Shown here: one piece after another, positions 52,949 through 62,499 of the stretch
Numbering within the stretch: position 1 is the first letter of the stretch
Layout of the letters: each line of letters opens with the position of its first letter
Notes under the pieces: model-generated
Seen by the model: only the letters and a program-made list of their open reading frames with translations
Told to the model about the DNA's origin: nothing
Database searches by the model: none
NCBI GenBank assembly: GCA_028281525.1
Contig: JANQJR010000017.1
Span: 1 to 64,000, forward strand
Source: Magnetovibrio sp.
Lineage (GTDB): Bacteria > Pseudomonadota > Alphaproteobacteria > Rhodospirillales > Magnetovibrionaceae
Reading direction: 5' to 3'
Length of the DNA: 64,000 bases
Made by a program: the position numbers and the translations under genes

Positions 52949-53467
52949 ATGGGGATGGCGAAAAAGTCCTTAAAATCAACAGCAACCATTCTCTGCAGCG
53001 CAAGCGCCCTGGCGCTGGGCGCATCCGCCTGTTCGTGGGACGATAAGCGCTCCGAAACCCTGGGCGGGGCGATGGGCGGTGTGCTGGGCGGCATCGCGGG
53101 CTCCAAAACCGGCAAGGGCACCGGTCAGAAACTCGGCATCGTGCTGGGCGCAACGCTGGGGGCCATGTGGGGCCAGGACATCGCCAAGGGCCTGAACGAA
53201 GCGGACAAAATCTATTCCGCACGCACCACCCAAGACACGCTGGAATACGGTAAACCGGGCGAGACTTCCACTTGGTCCAATCCCGACAGCGGACATTCCG
53301 GCACCGTCACCGCCGAAGAAGTCTATGCCAACGAAAACGGCGAGAATTGCCGTCAGTTTGAAACCACCGTGCAGGTGGACGGCGAGAGCCGCACCGCCGC
53401 CGGCACCGCCTGCAAGGCCAAGAATGGCGAATGGCGCGTGGTCGACCAACCGGAGGTCACAAGCTGA
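52949..53467 (+). CDS. Glycine-zipper outer-membrane lipoprotein (17-kDa antigen-like)
   Basis: About 172 residues. A lipoprotein signal with GASACS lipobox precedes a Gly-zipper 2TM-like segment [40 protein letters not shown]. The C-terminal domain resembles the rickettsial 17-kDa surface-antigen group ([45 protein letters not shown]). The exact start is uncertain among GTG 52943, ATG 52949 and ATG 52955. The next gene, DnaJ, follows after one base, so the two are cotranscribed. Confidence 0.85.
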   Translation: MGMAKKSLKSTATILCSASALALGASACSWDDKRSETLGGAMGGVLGGIAGSKTGKGTGQKLGIVLGATLGAMWGQDIAKGLNEADKIYSARTTQDTLEYGKPGETSTWSNPDSGHSGTVTAEEVYANENGENCRQFETTVQVDGESRTAAGTACKAKNGEWRVVDQPEVTS

Positions 53468-53468
53468 C

Positions 53469-54473
53469 ATGCCCTACCCCCAAAACGATCCGTATCGCGC
53501 CCTGGGCGTGAAAAGCACGGCCAGCGCGGACGACATCAAAAAGGCCTATCGCCGCTTGGCGCGCGAACACCACCCCGACCGCCGCCCCGGCGACAAACGC
53601 GCGGAAGAGCGTTTCAAGGACATCGCCAGCGCATACGATCTGCTGTCCGACCCCGCCAAACGCCGCCAGTTCGACGATGGCGAAATCGATGCCCACGGCA
53701 ATGCGATGAGAAATGGGCGCGCCGGTTTCGGCGGCGGCTCCGCTTACGGTTACGACACCTACAAACGCCACGGCAATACCGGCCCGCGTACGGAAAAATC
53801 CCATCCTTTCGGCAGTTTTTTCAAGGATCGGGCCAAACCGCATTCTTCCAAAACCAAGGCCAAACCGGAACGCAAGCGCCAATCCATCAAGGCCAAGGGC
53901 GCGGACGTCAATTACACGCTGAAGGTTTCGTTCCTGGATGCCGCGTTGGGCGCGGACAAGGCCGTGCGCATGACCACCGGAAAGACGCTCAAGGTACGCA
54001 TCCCGGCAGGCTGCGAGAACGCACAGGTGCTGCGCCTCAAGGGCCAGGGCATGACCGGCATCGGCGGCGGGAAAGCCGGGGACGCCATGGTGGAAATTCT
54101 GATCCAAGATCACGACGCGTTTCACACCGACGGTCTGGACATCCACAGCGAAGAGGCCGTCACCCTGGGCGAAGCGCTTTTGGGCGGACGGATCGAGGTC
54201 AAAACCATCCACGGACCGGTGCTGGTTTCGGTCCCCGAAGGCTCCAATTCCGGCACCAAGCTCAGGCTCAAAGCCAAGGGCATTCACAAGCCCGGCCACA
54301 CTACCGGCAAGGCGGTGCGTGGCGATCATTATGTGTCGCTGAAAATCGTGTTGCCGGACGAAGAGGATTCCGACTTGAAAAAGTTCGTGAAAAAGTGGAT
54401 CAGCAAAAAGCCTTACTCGGTGCGCCAAGAAACATTGAAAACGCAAAACTTGAAAAGCACCGCAGCGGAATAG
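53469..54473 (+). CDS. DnaJ-class co-chaperone (CbpA/DjlA-like type II J protein)
   Basis: 334 residues from [14 protein letters not shown]. The J domain (about 7-70) has HPD in [12 protein letters not shown] Gly-rich and Lys-rich linker follows (about 85-145). Then the C-terminal substrate domains, with [22 protein letters not shown] and [15 protein letters not shown]. No Cys-rich zinc finger, so it is type II (CbpA-like). It stimulates DnaK. Confidence 0.9.
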   Translation: MPYPQNDPYRALGVKSTASADDIKKAYRRLAREHHPDRRPGDKRAEERFKDIASAYDLLSDPAKRRQFDDGEIDAHGNAMRNGRAGFGGGSAYGYDTYKRHGNTGPRTEKSHPFGSFFKDRAKPHSSKTKAKPERKRQSIKAKGADVNYTLKVSFLDAALGADKAVRMTTGKTLKVRIPAGCENAQVLRLKGQGMTGIGGGKAGDAMVEILIQDHDAFHTDGLDIHSEEAVTLGEALLGGRIEVKTIHGPVLVSVPEGSNSGTKLRLKAKGIHKPGHTTGKAVRGDHYVSLKIVLPDEEDSDLKKFVKKWISKKPYSVRQETLKTQNLKSTAAE

Positions 54474-54498
54474 CTGTCCTTCAGCCTGGATCCCTGAG

Positions 54499-55803
54499 TT
54501 ATTGAGCGCTTGAGACCTCGTTAATGAACTCATCCATACGTTGGCGCAAATGATCCGACACGTCGGACAGTTGCCCGGCTGAATTCATACCCGACGAACT
54601 CATCCCTTCCATTTCGGAAATGTCTTGGCGAATTTCTTCAATGCTACTCGATACCGATTGCGTCCGTGTCGCGGCACTGCGCAAGCTCTCCAAGATTTCA
54701 TCCGTGGCCTGAGTCTGAGATGAAACTGCTCCGGTAATTGAATCAATACGGTCATCAATCCGAGTGATGTTTTCACCGATACCATTGATCGCTTGCACCG
54801 CTTCCTGGGTCGTGCCTTGAATGGCGTTAATGTATTGGATGACCTCTTCGGTGGCCTTGGCTGTTTGATTCGCGAGGTTCTTGACCTCGGACGCCACCAC
54901 CGCGAATCCTTTGCCGGCGTCGCCAGCGCGCGCCGCCTCAATCGTGGCGTTCAATGCCAATAGATTGGTTTGATCGGCGATGTTGCTGATGAGCTCTGTC
55001 ACTTCTCCGATCCTATCGCCCGCGTCGCGCAGACGTTCGACCACCTGTCCGGTTTCCTTTGCCTGAGCCACCGCGTTATGGGCTTCCTGGGCGGACTCAT
55101 TGATTTGACCTAAGATATCGTTGGTGGAGTGATTTAGGTTTTCTGTCGCCGAAGTCACGGCATCAACGTTTTCCGACGCCGACTTAGCGGCCTCCACTAC
55201 GATTTCGGACTGTTCGTTCATATGCGACGCAACGGACGCCAATTCGCGTGAAGAGCTTTCAAGGGTCGTCACTTCACCCGACATTTTTCCAACAACACCG
55301 CGTACACTTTCCCCCATGGATTGGGAGCGTTCGGCAATGTTCGCAGCTCGTTGGTCTGAGGCCTCAATGCCTTTGTTGGCGATCTCGCAATACGTACGAA
55401 AATCACCAGGCATACCTGTGAGAAAGATGGGGCGGTAGTATTTGCCATCCGCCACATACTGCATGGCGCCGCAGGTTTCACGGGCGAAGGCTTCAAAATA
55501 GTCCAGCATGGCATTGATGTGGTGCAGCATTTGCGCCACGTTGCCTTTTCCGCGTATGGCGTTGATACGTGCGTCCAAATGGCCATCGGCGGCCTCTTGG
55601 CAAGCATGGATGGCTTTATTGATGCTTTTGTTGGCCCGGTGCAGCCAGTTCACACCGACCACGGAACTGCCAGCCGCAATGAAAGCTAAAACCACAATGA
55701 GCCAATCACTTTGGAACAGCGCGACAACCGCCCCGATCGCGGCAACGATCATCACAATCCAGAAAGAGATCAGCGCCTTAGAGACTGAGGATAAATTTGT
55801 CAT
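54499..55803 (-). CDS. Methyl-accepting chemotaxis signalling protein, partner of PAS protein
   Basis: 434 residues from [14 protein letters not shown], with AAGGGGA upstream. The N-terminus has two hydrophobic segments (about 9-27 and 29-48) with hardly any periplasmic loop. Then comes a cytoplasmic region and the signalling tip [43 protein letters not shown] (conserved). It lacks a sensor domain of its own. The start lies 26 bases inside the preceding PAS gene. The pair looks like a split Aer-type receptor, with energy or redox sensing by PAS and output by this protein. Confidence 0.9.
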   Translation of the reverse strand: MTNLSSVSKALISFWIVMIVAAIGAVVALFQSDWLIVVLAFIAAGSSVVGVNWLHRANKSINKAIHACQEAADGHLDARINAIRGKGNVAQMLHHINAMLDYFEAFARETCGAMQYVADGKYYRPIFLTGMPGDFRTYCEIANKGIEASDQRAANIAERSQSMGESVRGVVGKMSGEVTTLESSSRELASVASHMNEQSEIVVEAAKSASENVDAVTSATENLNHSTNDILGQINESAQEAHNAVAQAKETGQVVERLRDAGDRIGEVTELISNIADQTNLLALNATIEAARAGDAGKGFAVVASEVKNLANQTAKATEEVIQYINAIQGTTQEAVQAINGIGENITRIDDRIDSITGAVSSQTQATDEILESLRSAATRTQSVSSSIEEIRQDISEMEGMSSSGMNSAGQLSDVSDHLRQRMDEFINEVSSAQ

Positions 55804-56302
55804 AGGATGTCCCCTTGCTGGAAAGAATATCAAGAAGCATCTTGGTCGAAGCTTCCATGCCTTCTTTGGCACTTGCGTATTTCGCTTCTTCTTCACATAG
55901 CGACGCGTAAAGCCCCGTCATCAATTCCACGGCATCGCGTTTCGGAACACGGCGGCTAGAATGGTAGCCCGTAATGGTTCCGTCCGGACCAAACGTTGGC
56001 GTAACGTGGGCAAACACCCAATAATGATCGCCGTTACGGGCCATATTGACCACATAAGCAAAGACTTCGTGTCCGGTTTGAATGGTATCCCACACCAATT
56101 TGAACGCACACCGTGGCATCCAGGGGTGACGAATCAGGTTGTGAGGTTGGCCCACAAGTTCTTCATCCGTATAACCCGCCAATTTTTGAAACGTCGGGTT
56201 GGCGTACGTGATGATGCCTTTGGTGTCGGTTTTCGAAACGATGATGGATGTATCCGGCCACAAGATCTCGTGGCCCGTAGGTGTCGCCGTAGGTCGCCCC
56301 AT
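55778..56302 (-). CDS. PAS-domain protein (Aer N-terminal half-like)
   Basis: 174 residues. A PAS domain (about 15-125) has ISYAN-like [34 protein letters not shown] and [31 protein letters not shown], closely similar to the FAD-binding PAS of Aer. A short helical C-terminus (about 126-174) follows. No transmembrane segment. It overlaps the downstream chemoreceptor gene by 26 bases in another frame, so they are translationally coupled and likely form one receptor. FAD binding is a family inference. Confidence 0.88.
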   Translation of the reverse strand: MGRPTATPTGHEILWPDTSIIVSKTDTKGIITYANPTFQKLAGYTDEELVGQPHNLIRHPWMPRCAFKLVWDTIQTGHEVFAYVVNMARNGDHYWVFAHVTPTFGPDGTITGYHSSRRVPKRDAVELMTGLYASLCEEEAKYASAKEGMEASTKMLLDILSSKGTSYDKFILSL

Positions 56303-56706
56303 ACGTAAACTCTCTCTGCCCTGTCAGCTGATTTCGAGCCAGCTCAACTTTTGTTATTCGATGCTTCCCAAAGCACCTTGTTTTGTATGCCCATTGTTTT
56401 GCATTCCCACACGCGCATAATACACACAAATTATGCAATAATACTATCTTATCAACACAAGACATATAGGGAATTGCACCTTGTAAAGCCCCCACATAAA
56501 CAAAAAAACGACCTGCCGGTACGCTAAAATATCAGCAACATCAGCGCTTTGACTCAGATCAACTTCAGCTATGACAAACACCCCAGAGGCCGGTCATTCA
56601 AACGTTCAAAAGATGATCGATGTCATGCGGCTTTGGGTCAGAAAATGGTGCATTTACGAAAAGAACATCGCCAGAATTGCTATACAGCACCGCCCCCTAG
56701 CGGACT
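56303..56706. other. Intergenic region upstream of the split receptor
   Basis: 404 bp between two leftward genes. AT-rich around 56390-56480. It should contain the promoter of the PAS/chemoreceptor pair. I see no gene, no clear terminator, and no repeat. Confidence 0.4.
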
Positions 56707-57957
56707 TTACATCCCCTCGAACAATTGGCGCAACGTCTTGCCGTAGCCGCCGCCTTCCGCGCCGCTGAGGCTGTCTTTCAATCGCGCACGCCAGCTTGGT
56801 CCGCCCGCGGGCAGGTCGGCCGGATTGGGCGCAAGGCTCAGGCCATGGGCCAGATCGGCGATGGTCAACACGTCCGGATCGCGTTTGAGCAGCCAATCGC
56901 CCTGGTCGCTCACCCCCACGAAGCCCGCGTCGCGCAAGACCTCCAACGCCTGGGACAAGATTTGTTCGCGCCGTGTATCGCGGGTGGGATGGGCGACCTC
57001 TTCGTCCCGGCCCTTACGCCATAGCCTTTCGATGGAGACCAGTGCCGCGTCCAATTGACGCGCGGGCGTCATGTCCTCGAAGGTGGCGGCCATTTTCGCC
57101 CGTCCCCATTGCGGCAGACTGGCGGCGATTTCCGCGCCGATCAACACCACCGCCCAGCTCAGATACATCCAAATCAGGAAGATCGGCACCGTCGCCAATG
57201 CGCCGTAAATGGTCTGGTACGCCGGAAAGGCGGAGATGTAGAGCGCGAACAATTGACGCAGAAGCCCAAACAGCACGCCCGCAGATATGCCGCCGATCAA
57301 CGCATGCATGACCTTGACCGGCCGGTACGGCACAATGGCATAGAACACTGAGAACGCAAAGATGGCGAGCACCGTGGGCAACAACCGCGTCATAACGCCG
57401 CCCAACCCCGGAATGTTGTCCGCCCCCGCCCATTCGGTCAACGCGTAGAGATAGGTGCCCAAGGACAAGCTGCCGCCCAACAGCAGCGGCCCCAACGTGA
57501 TCACCGCCCAAAACATCATCAAGCGCGGCACGAACGGGCGCTTGGCCTTGACGTGAAAGATCGAATTGAGCGCCCCTTCGATGGTGGCCAGCAGCAAAAT
57601 TGCGGTCACGGCCAAACCGATGATGCCGACCGCCGTCATGCTCCCTGCAGCACTGATGAATCGATCGAAATAGGCCTGCGCGCCTTCCACGGATTCAGGC
57701 AGGAAATTTTCGAAAATCAGCGACTTGATCTGGTCCTGGATGTTGTCGAACACCGGAAATGCACTCAAGATCGCAAACGCGATCGCGCCGAGCGGCACCA
57801 GCGCCAAAAGCGACGTATAGCTGAGCGCGGCGGCGATGCGCATGCATTGGTCGCGCCCGAATCGAGTGAGCACCAACTTCGCAAAAGCCTTGACTTCGAC
57901 AGCCAGCGAAAACCCGTCTTCGGCAACCGTTTCCAACGGTTTCGTCATTTCGTTCAT
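56707..57957 (-). CDS. YihY/BrkB-family inner-membrane protein
   Basis: 416 residues. A helical membrane domain (about 40-290) has FGRDQCMRIAAALSYTSLLALVPLGAIAFAILSAFPVF and GGISAGVLFGLLRQLFALYISAFPAYQTIYGALATVPIFLIWMYLSWAVVLIGAEIAASL, typical of the family. The C-terminal cytoplasmic domain (about 295-416) is soluble and possibly winged-helix-like (RREQILSQALEVLRDAGFVGVSD). Once annotated as ribonuclease BN; function is unclear. Monocistronic as far as visible. Confidence 0.9.
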   Translation of the reverse strand: MNEMTKPLETVAEDGFSLAVEVKAFAKLVLTRFGRDQCMRIAAALSYTSLLALVPLGAIAFAILSAFPVFDNIQDQIKSLIFENFLPESVEGAQAYFDRFISAAGSMTAVGIIGLAVTAILLLATIEGALNSIFHVKAKRPFVPRLMMFWAVITLGPLLLGGSLSLGTYLYALTEWAGADNIPGLGGVMTRLLPTVLAIFAFSVFYAIVPYRPVKVMHALIGGISAGVLFGLLRQLFALYISAFPAYQTIYGALATVPIFLIWMYLSWAVVLIGAEIAASLPQWGRAKMAATFEDMTPARQLDAALVSIERLWRKGRDEEVAHPTRDTRREQILSQALEVLRDAGFVGVSDQGDWLLKRDPDVLTIADLAHGLSLAPNPADLPAGGPSWRARLKDSLSGAEGGGYGKTLRQLFEGM

Positions 57958-58124
57958 TTGCTCAACGCTATCAAATATTTATATCACTTCAGCCATCATA
58001 CACCGAAGTGCGCGTCCAGGGGGAGAGTTCGCTACGATTCCCGCATTTCACGCCCTTTTCATACGCAGGGGGTTTCGTGTAGGATGCGCGCAACAAGACC
58101 AAGGGGATAAGGATACTCAAGACA

Positions 58125-58937
58125 ATGACTGCCGCCACCCAATTGATGGCTGGAAAAAAGGGCATCGTGATGGGCGTCGCCAACAACCGATCCATCGCCT
58201 GGGGCATCGTGCAACACCTGCACGCTCACGGCGCCGAAATCGGCTTCACATACCAAGGCGACGCGTTGAAAAAACGTGTCGAACCGCTGGCTGCCGAAGT
58301 CGATTCCAATTTTCTGATCGAATGCGATGTCACGGACATGGCCAGCATCGATAAGGTTTTCGCCGACGTCAAAGACCGCTGGGGCAAAATCGACTTTGTG
58401 GTTCATGCCATTGCCTACTCCGATAAGGAAGAACTCAAAGGCAAATACATCGACACTTCGCGGGAGAACTTCCAGCAGACCATGGACATTTCCGTTTACT
58501 CGTTCACCGCCGTGTGCCAGCGCGCCGCGCCGTTGATGAACGAAGGCGGGTCGATGATTACGCTGAGCTACTATGGCGCGGAAAAAGTCATTCCCCACTA
58601 CAATGTGATGGGTGTCGCCAAGGCCGCTCTGGAAGCCAGTGTGCGCTATTTGGCGGAAGATCTCGGCCGTCAGAATGTCCGCGTCAACGCCATGTCGGCG
58701 GGACCGATGAAAACGTTGGCCGCCAGCGGCATCGGCGATTTCCGCTATATCCTCAAATGGAACGAGCTGAACTCGCCACTCAGGCGCAACACCACGTTGG
58801 AAGATGTCGGCGGCGCGGGCCTTTATCTTCTATCGCCTCTGTCCAGTGGCGTAACCGGCGAAGTCCACTATGTGGACAGCGGCTACAACACCGTCGGCAT
58901 GAAGGCCGTCGACGCGCCCGATATTTCCACGGTCTGA
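58125..58937 (+). CDS. fabI: Enoyl-[acyl-carrier-protein] reductase (NADH)
   Basis: 270 residues. The cofactor region is [21 protein letters not shown], and the catalytic Tyr and Lys are in [22 protein letters not shown] (Y-x6-K). It carries out the last reduction of each fatty-acid elongation cycle. 14 bases separate it from aroC, a pairing seen in other alphaproteobacteria, so one transcript. AAGGGGAT and AAGGAT lie upstream of the ATG. Confidence 0.95.
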   Translation: MTAATQLMAGKKGIVMGVANNRSIAWGIVQHLHAHGAEIGFTYQGDALKKRVEPLAAEVDSNFLIECDVTDMASIDKVFADVKDRWGKIDFVVHAIAYSDKEELKGKYIDTSRENFQQTMDISVYSFTAVCQRAAPLMNEGGSMITLSYYGAEKVIPHYNVMGVAKAALEASVRYLAEDLGRQNVRVNAMSAGPMKTLAASGIGDFRYILKWNELNSPLRRNTTLEDVGGAGLYLLSPLSSGVTGEVHYVDSGYNTVGMKAVDAPDISTV

Positions 58938-58951
58938 TTGGACTTAAGCGC

Positions 58952-60037
58952 ATGGCCGGCAACACGTTTGGCGAACTTTTCCGTCTCACCACCTTCGGCG
59001 AGTCCCATGGTCCCGCCATTGGCGGCGTCATTGACGGTTGCCCGCCCGGCATCAAACTATCTGAGGCCGACATTCAGCCGTTCCTCGACAAACGCCGGCC
59101 GGGTCAATCAAAGTTCACCACCCAGCGCCAGGAAGCCGATCAGGTCAAGATTCTGTCGGGCGTGTTTGAAGGCAAGACCACAGGCACGCCCATCGGCCTG
59201 TTGATTGAAAACACCGATCAGCGCTCCAAGGACTACGGCGACATCAAGGACAAGTTTCGCCCCGGCCACGCGGACTACAGCTATTTCGCCAAGTACGGTG
59301 TGCGCGATTATCGCGGCGGCGGACGGTCCAGCGCACGCGAAACCGCGGTGCGTGTCGCGGGCGGCGCGGTGGCGCTGAAAGTCCTGCACGCCATCCTTGG
59401 AAAGTCCGTCAAAGTGCGCGGCGCACTGGTGCAGATCGGACCCATCGATATCGATTACCGCAACTGGTCGTGGGCGCAGATCGGCAAAAACCCGTTCTTC
59501 TGCCCCGACGCCAAAACCGCGAAGATGTGGGAAACCTACTTGGCCGACATCCGTAAGCAGGGCTCATCCGCCGGCGCGGTGGTGGAAGTTCAGGCGTCCG
59601 GTTTGCCTGCGGGCCTGGGCGAGCCGGTTTTTGACCGGATCGATGCCGACATCGCCAAGGCGATGATGTCGATTCCCGCCGTCAAAGGTGTGGAAATCGG
59701 CGAAGGCTTCGCCGCCGCCAGCTTGACGGGGGAAGAGAACGCCGACGAAATCCGCCGAGGGCAAAACGGCCAGCCCGAATTCCAGGCCAACCACGCGGGC
59801 GGCACGCTCGGCGGCATCACATCCGGCCAGGACATCGTCGCGCGCTTCGCAGTCAAGCCCACCAGTTCGATCCTCACGCCGCGCAAAACCGTGACCACCA
59901 AGATCAAGAACACCGACATCGTCACCAAGGGCCGCCACGATCCGTGTGTCGGCATCCGCGCCGTGCCGGTGGGCGAAGCCATGATGGCTTTGGTTCTCGT
60001 GGACCATCTGCTCCGCCACCGCGCCCAGAACGGTTAA
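58952..60037 (+). CDS. aroC: Chorismate synthase
   Basis: 361 residues from [20 protein letters not shown] at 58952. Longer in-frame extensions overlap fabI and lack support. Family signatures are visible: [48 protein letters not shown] and [17 protein letters not shown]-type (here [13 protein letters not shown]). It converts EPSP to chorismate with reduced FMN, the last step of the shikimate pathway. Confidence 0.96.
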   Translation: MAGNTFGELFRLTTFGESHGPAIGGVIDGCPPGIKLSEADIQPFLDKRRPGQSKFTTQRQEADQVKILSGVFEGKTTGTPIGLLIENTDQRSKDYGDIKDKFRPGHADYSYFAKYGVRDYRGGGRSSARETAVRVAGGAVALKVLHAILGKSVKVRGALVQIGPIDIDYRNWSWAQIGKNPFFCPDAKTAKMWETYLADIRKQGSSAGAVVEVQASGLPAGLGEPVFDRIDADIAKAMMSIPAVKGVEIGEGFAAASLTGEENADEIRRGQNGQPEFQANHAGGTLGGITSGQDIVARFAVKPTSSILTPRKTVTTKIKNTDIVTKGRHDPCVGIRAVPVGEAMMALVLVDHLLRHRAQNG

Positions 60038-60070
60038 CCCCAACCCCACAAGACACACAAGAGCACCGCC

Positions 60071-60874
60071 ATGTCAGAAATCAGGCTGCGCGTCCGGGAC
60101 TGGGTGGAAAGCACCAAGGTCCAATATTTCATCACCGCCGTGATCGTGATCAACGCCATCACGCTGGGCATGGAAACGTCCCCAGTCCTCATGGCGGAAA
60201 TCGGCAAGGTCTTACTCGCCCTGGACACCTTGGCGCTGAGCATCTTCGTGGTCGAAATCGCATTGAAGCTTTACGGACGCGGCCTCGGCTTTTTCAAAGA
60301 TGGTTGGAACGTCTTCGACTTCGTCATCGTCGCCATCGCTTTGGCGCCGGCGTCTGGCTCGCTCTCGGTCCTGCGCTCGCTGAGAATTCTGCGCGCGCTG
60401 CGCCTGATGTCGATGGTGCCGCAAATGCGCAAAGTCATTCAGGCGCTGATCTCCGCCATCCCCGGCATGCTGTCCATCGTCGGACTGATTGGGCTGATCT
60501 TTTATGTCGCCGCCGTGCTCAGCACCAATTTTTACGGCGCAACCTTCGCCGAGTGGTTCGGCACCCTAGGCGCATCCATGTACACCCTGTTCCAAGTGAT
60601 GACCCTGGAAAGCTGGTCCATGGGCATCGTGCGCCCGGTGATGGAACGCCACCCCGAAGCCTGGATGTTCTTCGTGCCGTTCATCCTGGTCACCAGCTTC
60701 GCCATCATCAATCTGTTCATCGGCGTGATCGTGGACGCCATGCAAAGCCAACATCAGACCGAAACCACGGAAATCGAAGCCCACATGCACGAAGATACGG
60801 AGCTTCTACGCGCCGAAATCAGCGCCTTGCGCGGCGAAATCGCGGAGCTCAAGGACACGCTTAAAAGCCCCTAG
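60071..60874 (+). CDS. Bacterial voltage-gated sodium channel (NavMs/NaChBac family)
   Basis: 267 residues with the six-helix S1-S6 single-domain layout. S4 has regularly spaced arginines at 102, 105, 108 and 111 (VLRSLRILRALRLMSM). The selectivity filter TLESWSM is at 178-184, followed by GIVRP, the same filter known from the Magnetococcus marinus NavMs channel. S6 is FFVPFILVTSFAIINLFIGVIVDAM. The C-terminal helix (about 245-267, ELLRAEISALRGEIAELKDTL) is a heptad coiled coil for tetramer assembly. Four subunits form a Na+-selective channel in the inner membrane. It lies 33 bases after aroC. A role in motility or pH response is known for some relatives; here it is inference. Confidence 0.93.
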   Translation: MSEIRLRVRDWVESTKVQYFITAVIVINAITLGMETSPVLMAEIGKVLLALDTLALSIFVVEIALKLYGRGLGFFKDGWNVFDFVIVAIALAPASGSLSVLRSLRILRALRLMSMVPQMRKVIQALISAIPGMLSIVGLIGLIFYVAAVLSTNFYGATFAEWFGTLGASMYTLFQVMTLESWSMGIVRPVMERHPEAWMFFVPFILVTSFAIINLFIGVIVDAMQSQHQTETTEIEAHMHEDTELLRAEISALRGEIAELKDTLKSP

Positions 60875-60881
60875 AGTGCGA

Positions 60882-60928
60882 TCGGATGAGGTGGAAGCAC
60901 AAAAGTGAGTCCACCTAAGACGATCCGA
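60882..60928 (+). other. Two-tier stem-loop after sodium channel gene
   Basis: TCGGAT pairs with ATCCGA (outer) and AGGTGGA with TCCACCT (inner). It lies 8 bases after the channel stop and lacks a T-run. It could be a terminator-like RNA end or a remnant of a dispersed repeat. Confidence 0.5.
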
Positions 60929-61120
60929 CCCTGGTCCAGCCCCTGGATTTTCCCGCCTATTTTACACAAAGTCCGTGCGAGAACCTTCTTTTGAGCCTTC
61001 GCAGGCGCAAAAATAATTTGTACGAACAGGCTGTGACACCACCTCAAAATCAATCTAATTTATTGTTATAAAAGGAATAAGCAGATTATTTAACACTATT
61101 TTTTTGCCTATCTATATATA

Positions 61121-61149
61121 TTGACATTTTAAAGTGGAATTTATATCTT
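61121..61149 (+). promoter_or_regulatory. Near-consensus sigma70 promoter upstream of rhodanese
   Basis: TTGACA at 61121-61126, 17-base spacer, then TATCTT at 61144-61149, within an AT-rich region. Transcription would start about 60 bases before the rhodanese start at 61214. Confidence 0.7.
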
Positions 61150-61213
61150 AATACACATGAACGGATGGCGAATTGGTCGCCCCCATAGAGATCATCTCCT
61201 TGAGGTCACGCCA

Positions 61214-61624
61214 ATGCCCACCCTGAACAACGACAACACCGACCCGAATACGGATTTGAACGGAAACCCGATCATGGCCTCACAAGTTCTGCGCATTGAA
61301 GACGCAACCCGGCTGGTCGAACACGATCCTCGCGACGTCTACGAACAGCTTCATGCCGGTCAAGCGGTACTGGTGGATGTGCGCGAAGTCAGCGAGTACG
61401 AAAACGAACGCATTCCCGGCGCGTTCCTGATGCCGCTCAGCTTCTTCGATGCCGAGAAGTTTCCGTTTATTCCGGACACCCGCGTGATCTTGATGTGCGC
61501 CGTCGGCAAGCGCTCCGCCGCCGCCGCCAAGCAACTGATGAAAGCGGGCATCCGTGAAACCCACCACATGACGGGCGGCCTGACCGCCTGGAAAGAGACG
61601 GGCCTGGAAACGGACAAGGATTAA
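61214..61624 (+). CDS. Rhodanese-domain sulfurtransferase
   Basis: 136 residues from MPTLNNDNTDPN, chosen for the GAGG 8 bases upstream; Met codons at 61157 and 61274 are alternatives. Single rhodanese domain (about 40-130) with VLVDVREVSEYENERIPGAFLMPLSFF and active-site loop CAVGKRSAAAA. The N-terminal 20 residues are Asn/Asp-rich. It moves sulfane sulfur between donors and acceptors, probably in the cytoplasm. Genome-wide relation to the Dsr pathway is possible but not shown; DUF2892 proteins elsewhere in this window are common partners. Confidence 0.9.
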   Translation: MPTLNNDNTDPNTDLNGNPIMASQVLRIEDATRLVEHDPRDVYEQLHAGQAVLVDVREVSEYENERIPGAFLMPLSFFDAEKFPFIPDTRVILMCAVGKRSAAAAKQLMKAGIRETHHMTGGLTAWKETGLETDKD

Positions 61625-61666
61625 GTTTGGTCGCGTGATCCCGATACCTGAGTACAGGCCCACCTA

Positions 61667-61739
61667 TTGAGCCGCCCTGGACGTTTCGCGCACCCCCCTC
61701 GCGCATGCCTTCGACGTCTAGGGTGGCTCAAGTTTTTTT
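61667..61739 (+). terminator. Terminator after rhodanese gene
   Basis: TTGAGCCGCCCT pairs with AGGGTGGCTCAA (11 of 12 positions, the other a wobble), with a 41-base loop, and is followed by G and seven T residues. It lies between the convergent rhodanese and tlyA genes. Confidence 0.75.
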
Positions 61740-61740
61740 G

Positions 61741-62487
61741 TCAGTTTTTCGCCCCACAGATCAAAAACTCAACGTTGCCTTCCGGGCCCTTGATGGGGCT
61801 TTCGGTGAGGCCGAGTACGGACCAGCCGTCGAGCCCGTTCAGCCACGTTTCGATCTTGTCGCAGACTTCTTTGTGCAGCTCCGGTTCGCGCACCACACCG
61901 CCTTTGCCGACACGGCCTTTGCCGACCTCGAATTGCGGTTTGATCAGCGCGATCACATGCCCGCCCGGTTGGACGAGGTTTAGGGCGGCGGGCAGCACCG
62001 TTTGCAGCCCGATGAACGACGCGTCGCACACCACCAGATCGATGGGATCGGGAATGTCTTCAGGCGTCAAATAACGCGCGTTGGTCTTTTCCATGACTTG
62101 AACGCGTTCATCTGATCTCAACTTCCAGGCAAGCTGCCCCTGGCCCACATCCACGGCGTAGACCTTGGTCGCGCCGTTTGCCAGCAGCACATCGGTGAAG
62201 CCGCCGGTACTGGCGCCGACATCGATACAGGTCTTGCCTTTCGTCCTGATCCCGAAATGGCTCAAGCCCTTTTCCAGTTTCAGCCCACCGCGCGACACCC
62301 ATGGATGGTCCTGGCCTTTGAGTTCGATGGGGATGTCGGGTTTGACCTGCTGGCCCGCTTTGTCGAGGCGCTTGGTGTCGGAATAAACGTTGCCCGCCAT
62401 AATCAGCGCCTGGGCGCGCGTGCGGCTTTCCACCAGCCCCCGCTCCACTAACAGTTGGTCGAGGCGGACTTTCCCCAGCTTCGCCAT
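61741..62487 (-). CDS. tlyA: TlyA-family rRNA methyltransferase (hemolysin A family)
   Basis: About 248 residues. The N-terminal S4 RNA-binding domain (VRLDQLLVERGLVESRTRAQALIMAGNVY) is followed by an FtsJ-like SAM domain with CIDVGASTGGFTDVLLANGA. It probably 2'-O-methylates rRNA. The start is set to ATG 62487; a TTG two codons upstream is also possible. It lies just after dxs on the same strand, the common alphaproteobacterial order. Confidence 0.92.
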   Translation of the reverse strand: MAKLGKVRLDQLLVERGLVESRTRAQALIMAGNVYSDTKRLDKAGQQVKPDIPIELKGQDHPWVSRGGLKLEKGLSHFGIRTKGKTCIDVGASTGGFTDVLLANGATKVYAVDVGQGQLAWKLRSDERVQVMEKTNARYLTPEDIPDPIDLVVCDASFIGLQTVLPAALNLVQPGGHVIALIKPQFEVGKGRVGKGGVVREPELHKEVCDKIETWLNGLDGWSVLGLTESPIKGPEGNVEFLICGAKN

Positions 62488-62499
62488 GGACAAATACGC

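Larger units (their letters stand above)
60875..61213. other. Gap between channel and rhodanese genes
   Basis: 339 bp. The left part holds a two-tier stem-loop (60882-60928). The right part (61030-61150) is a striking AT-rich island ending in a near-consensus sigma70 promoter. No gene seen. Confidence 0.5.
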
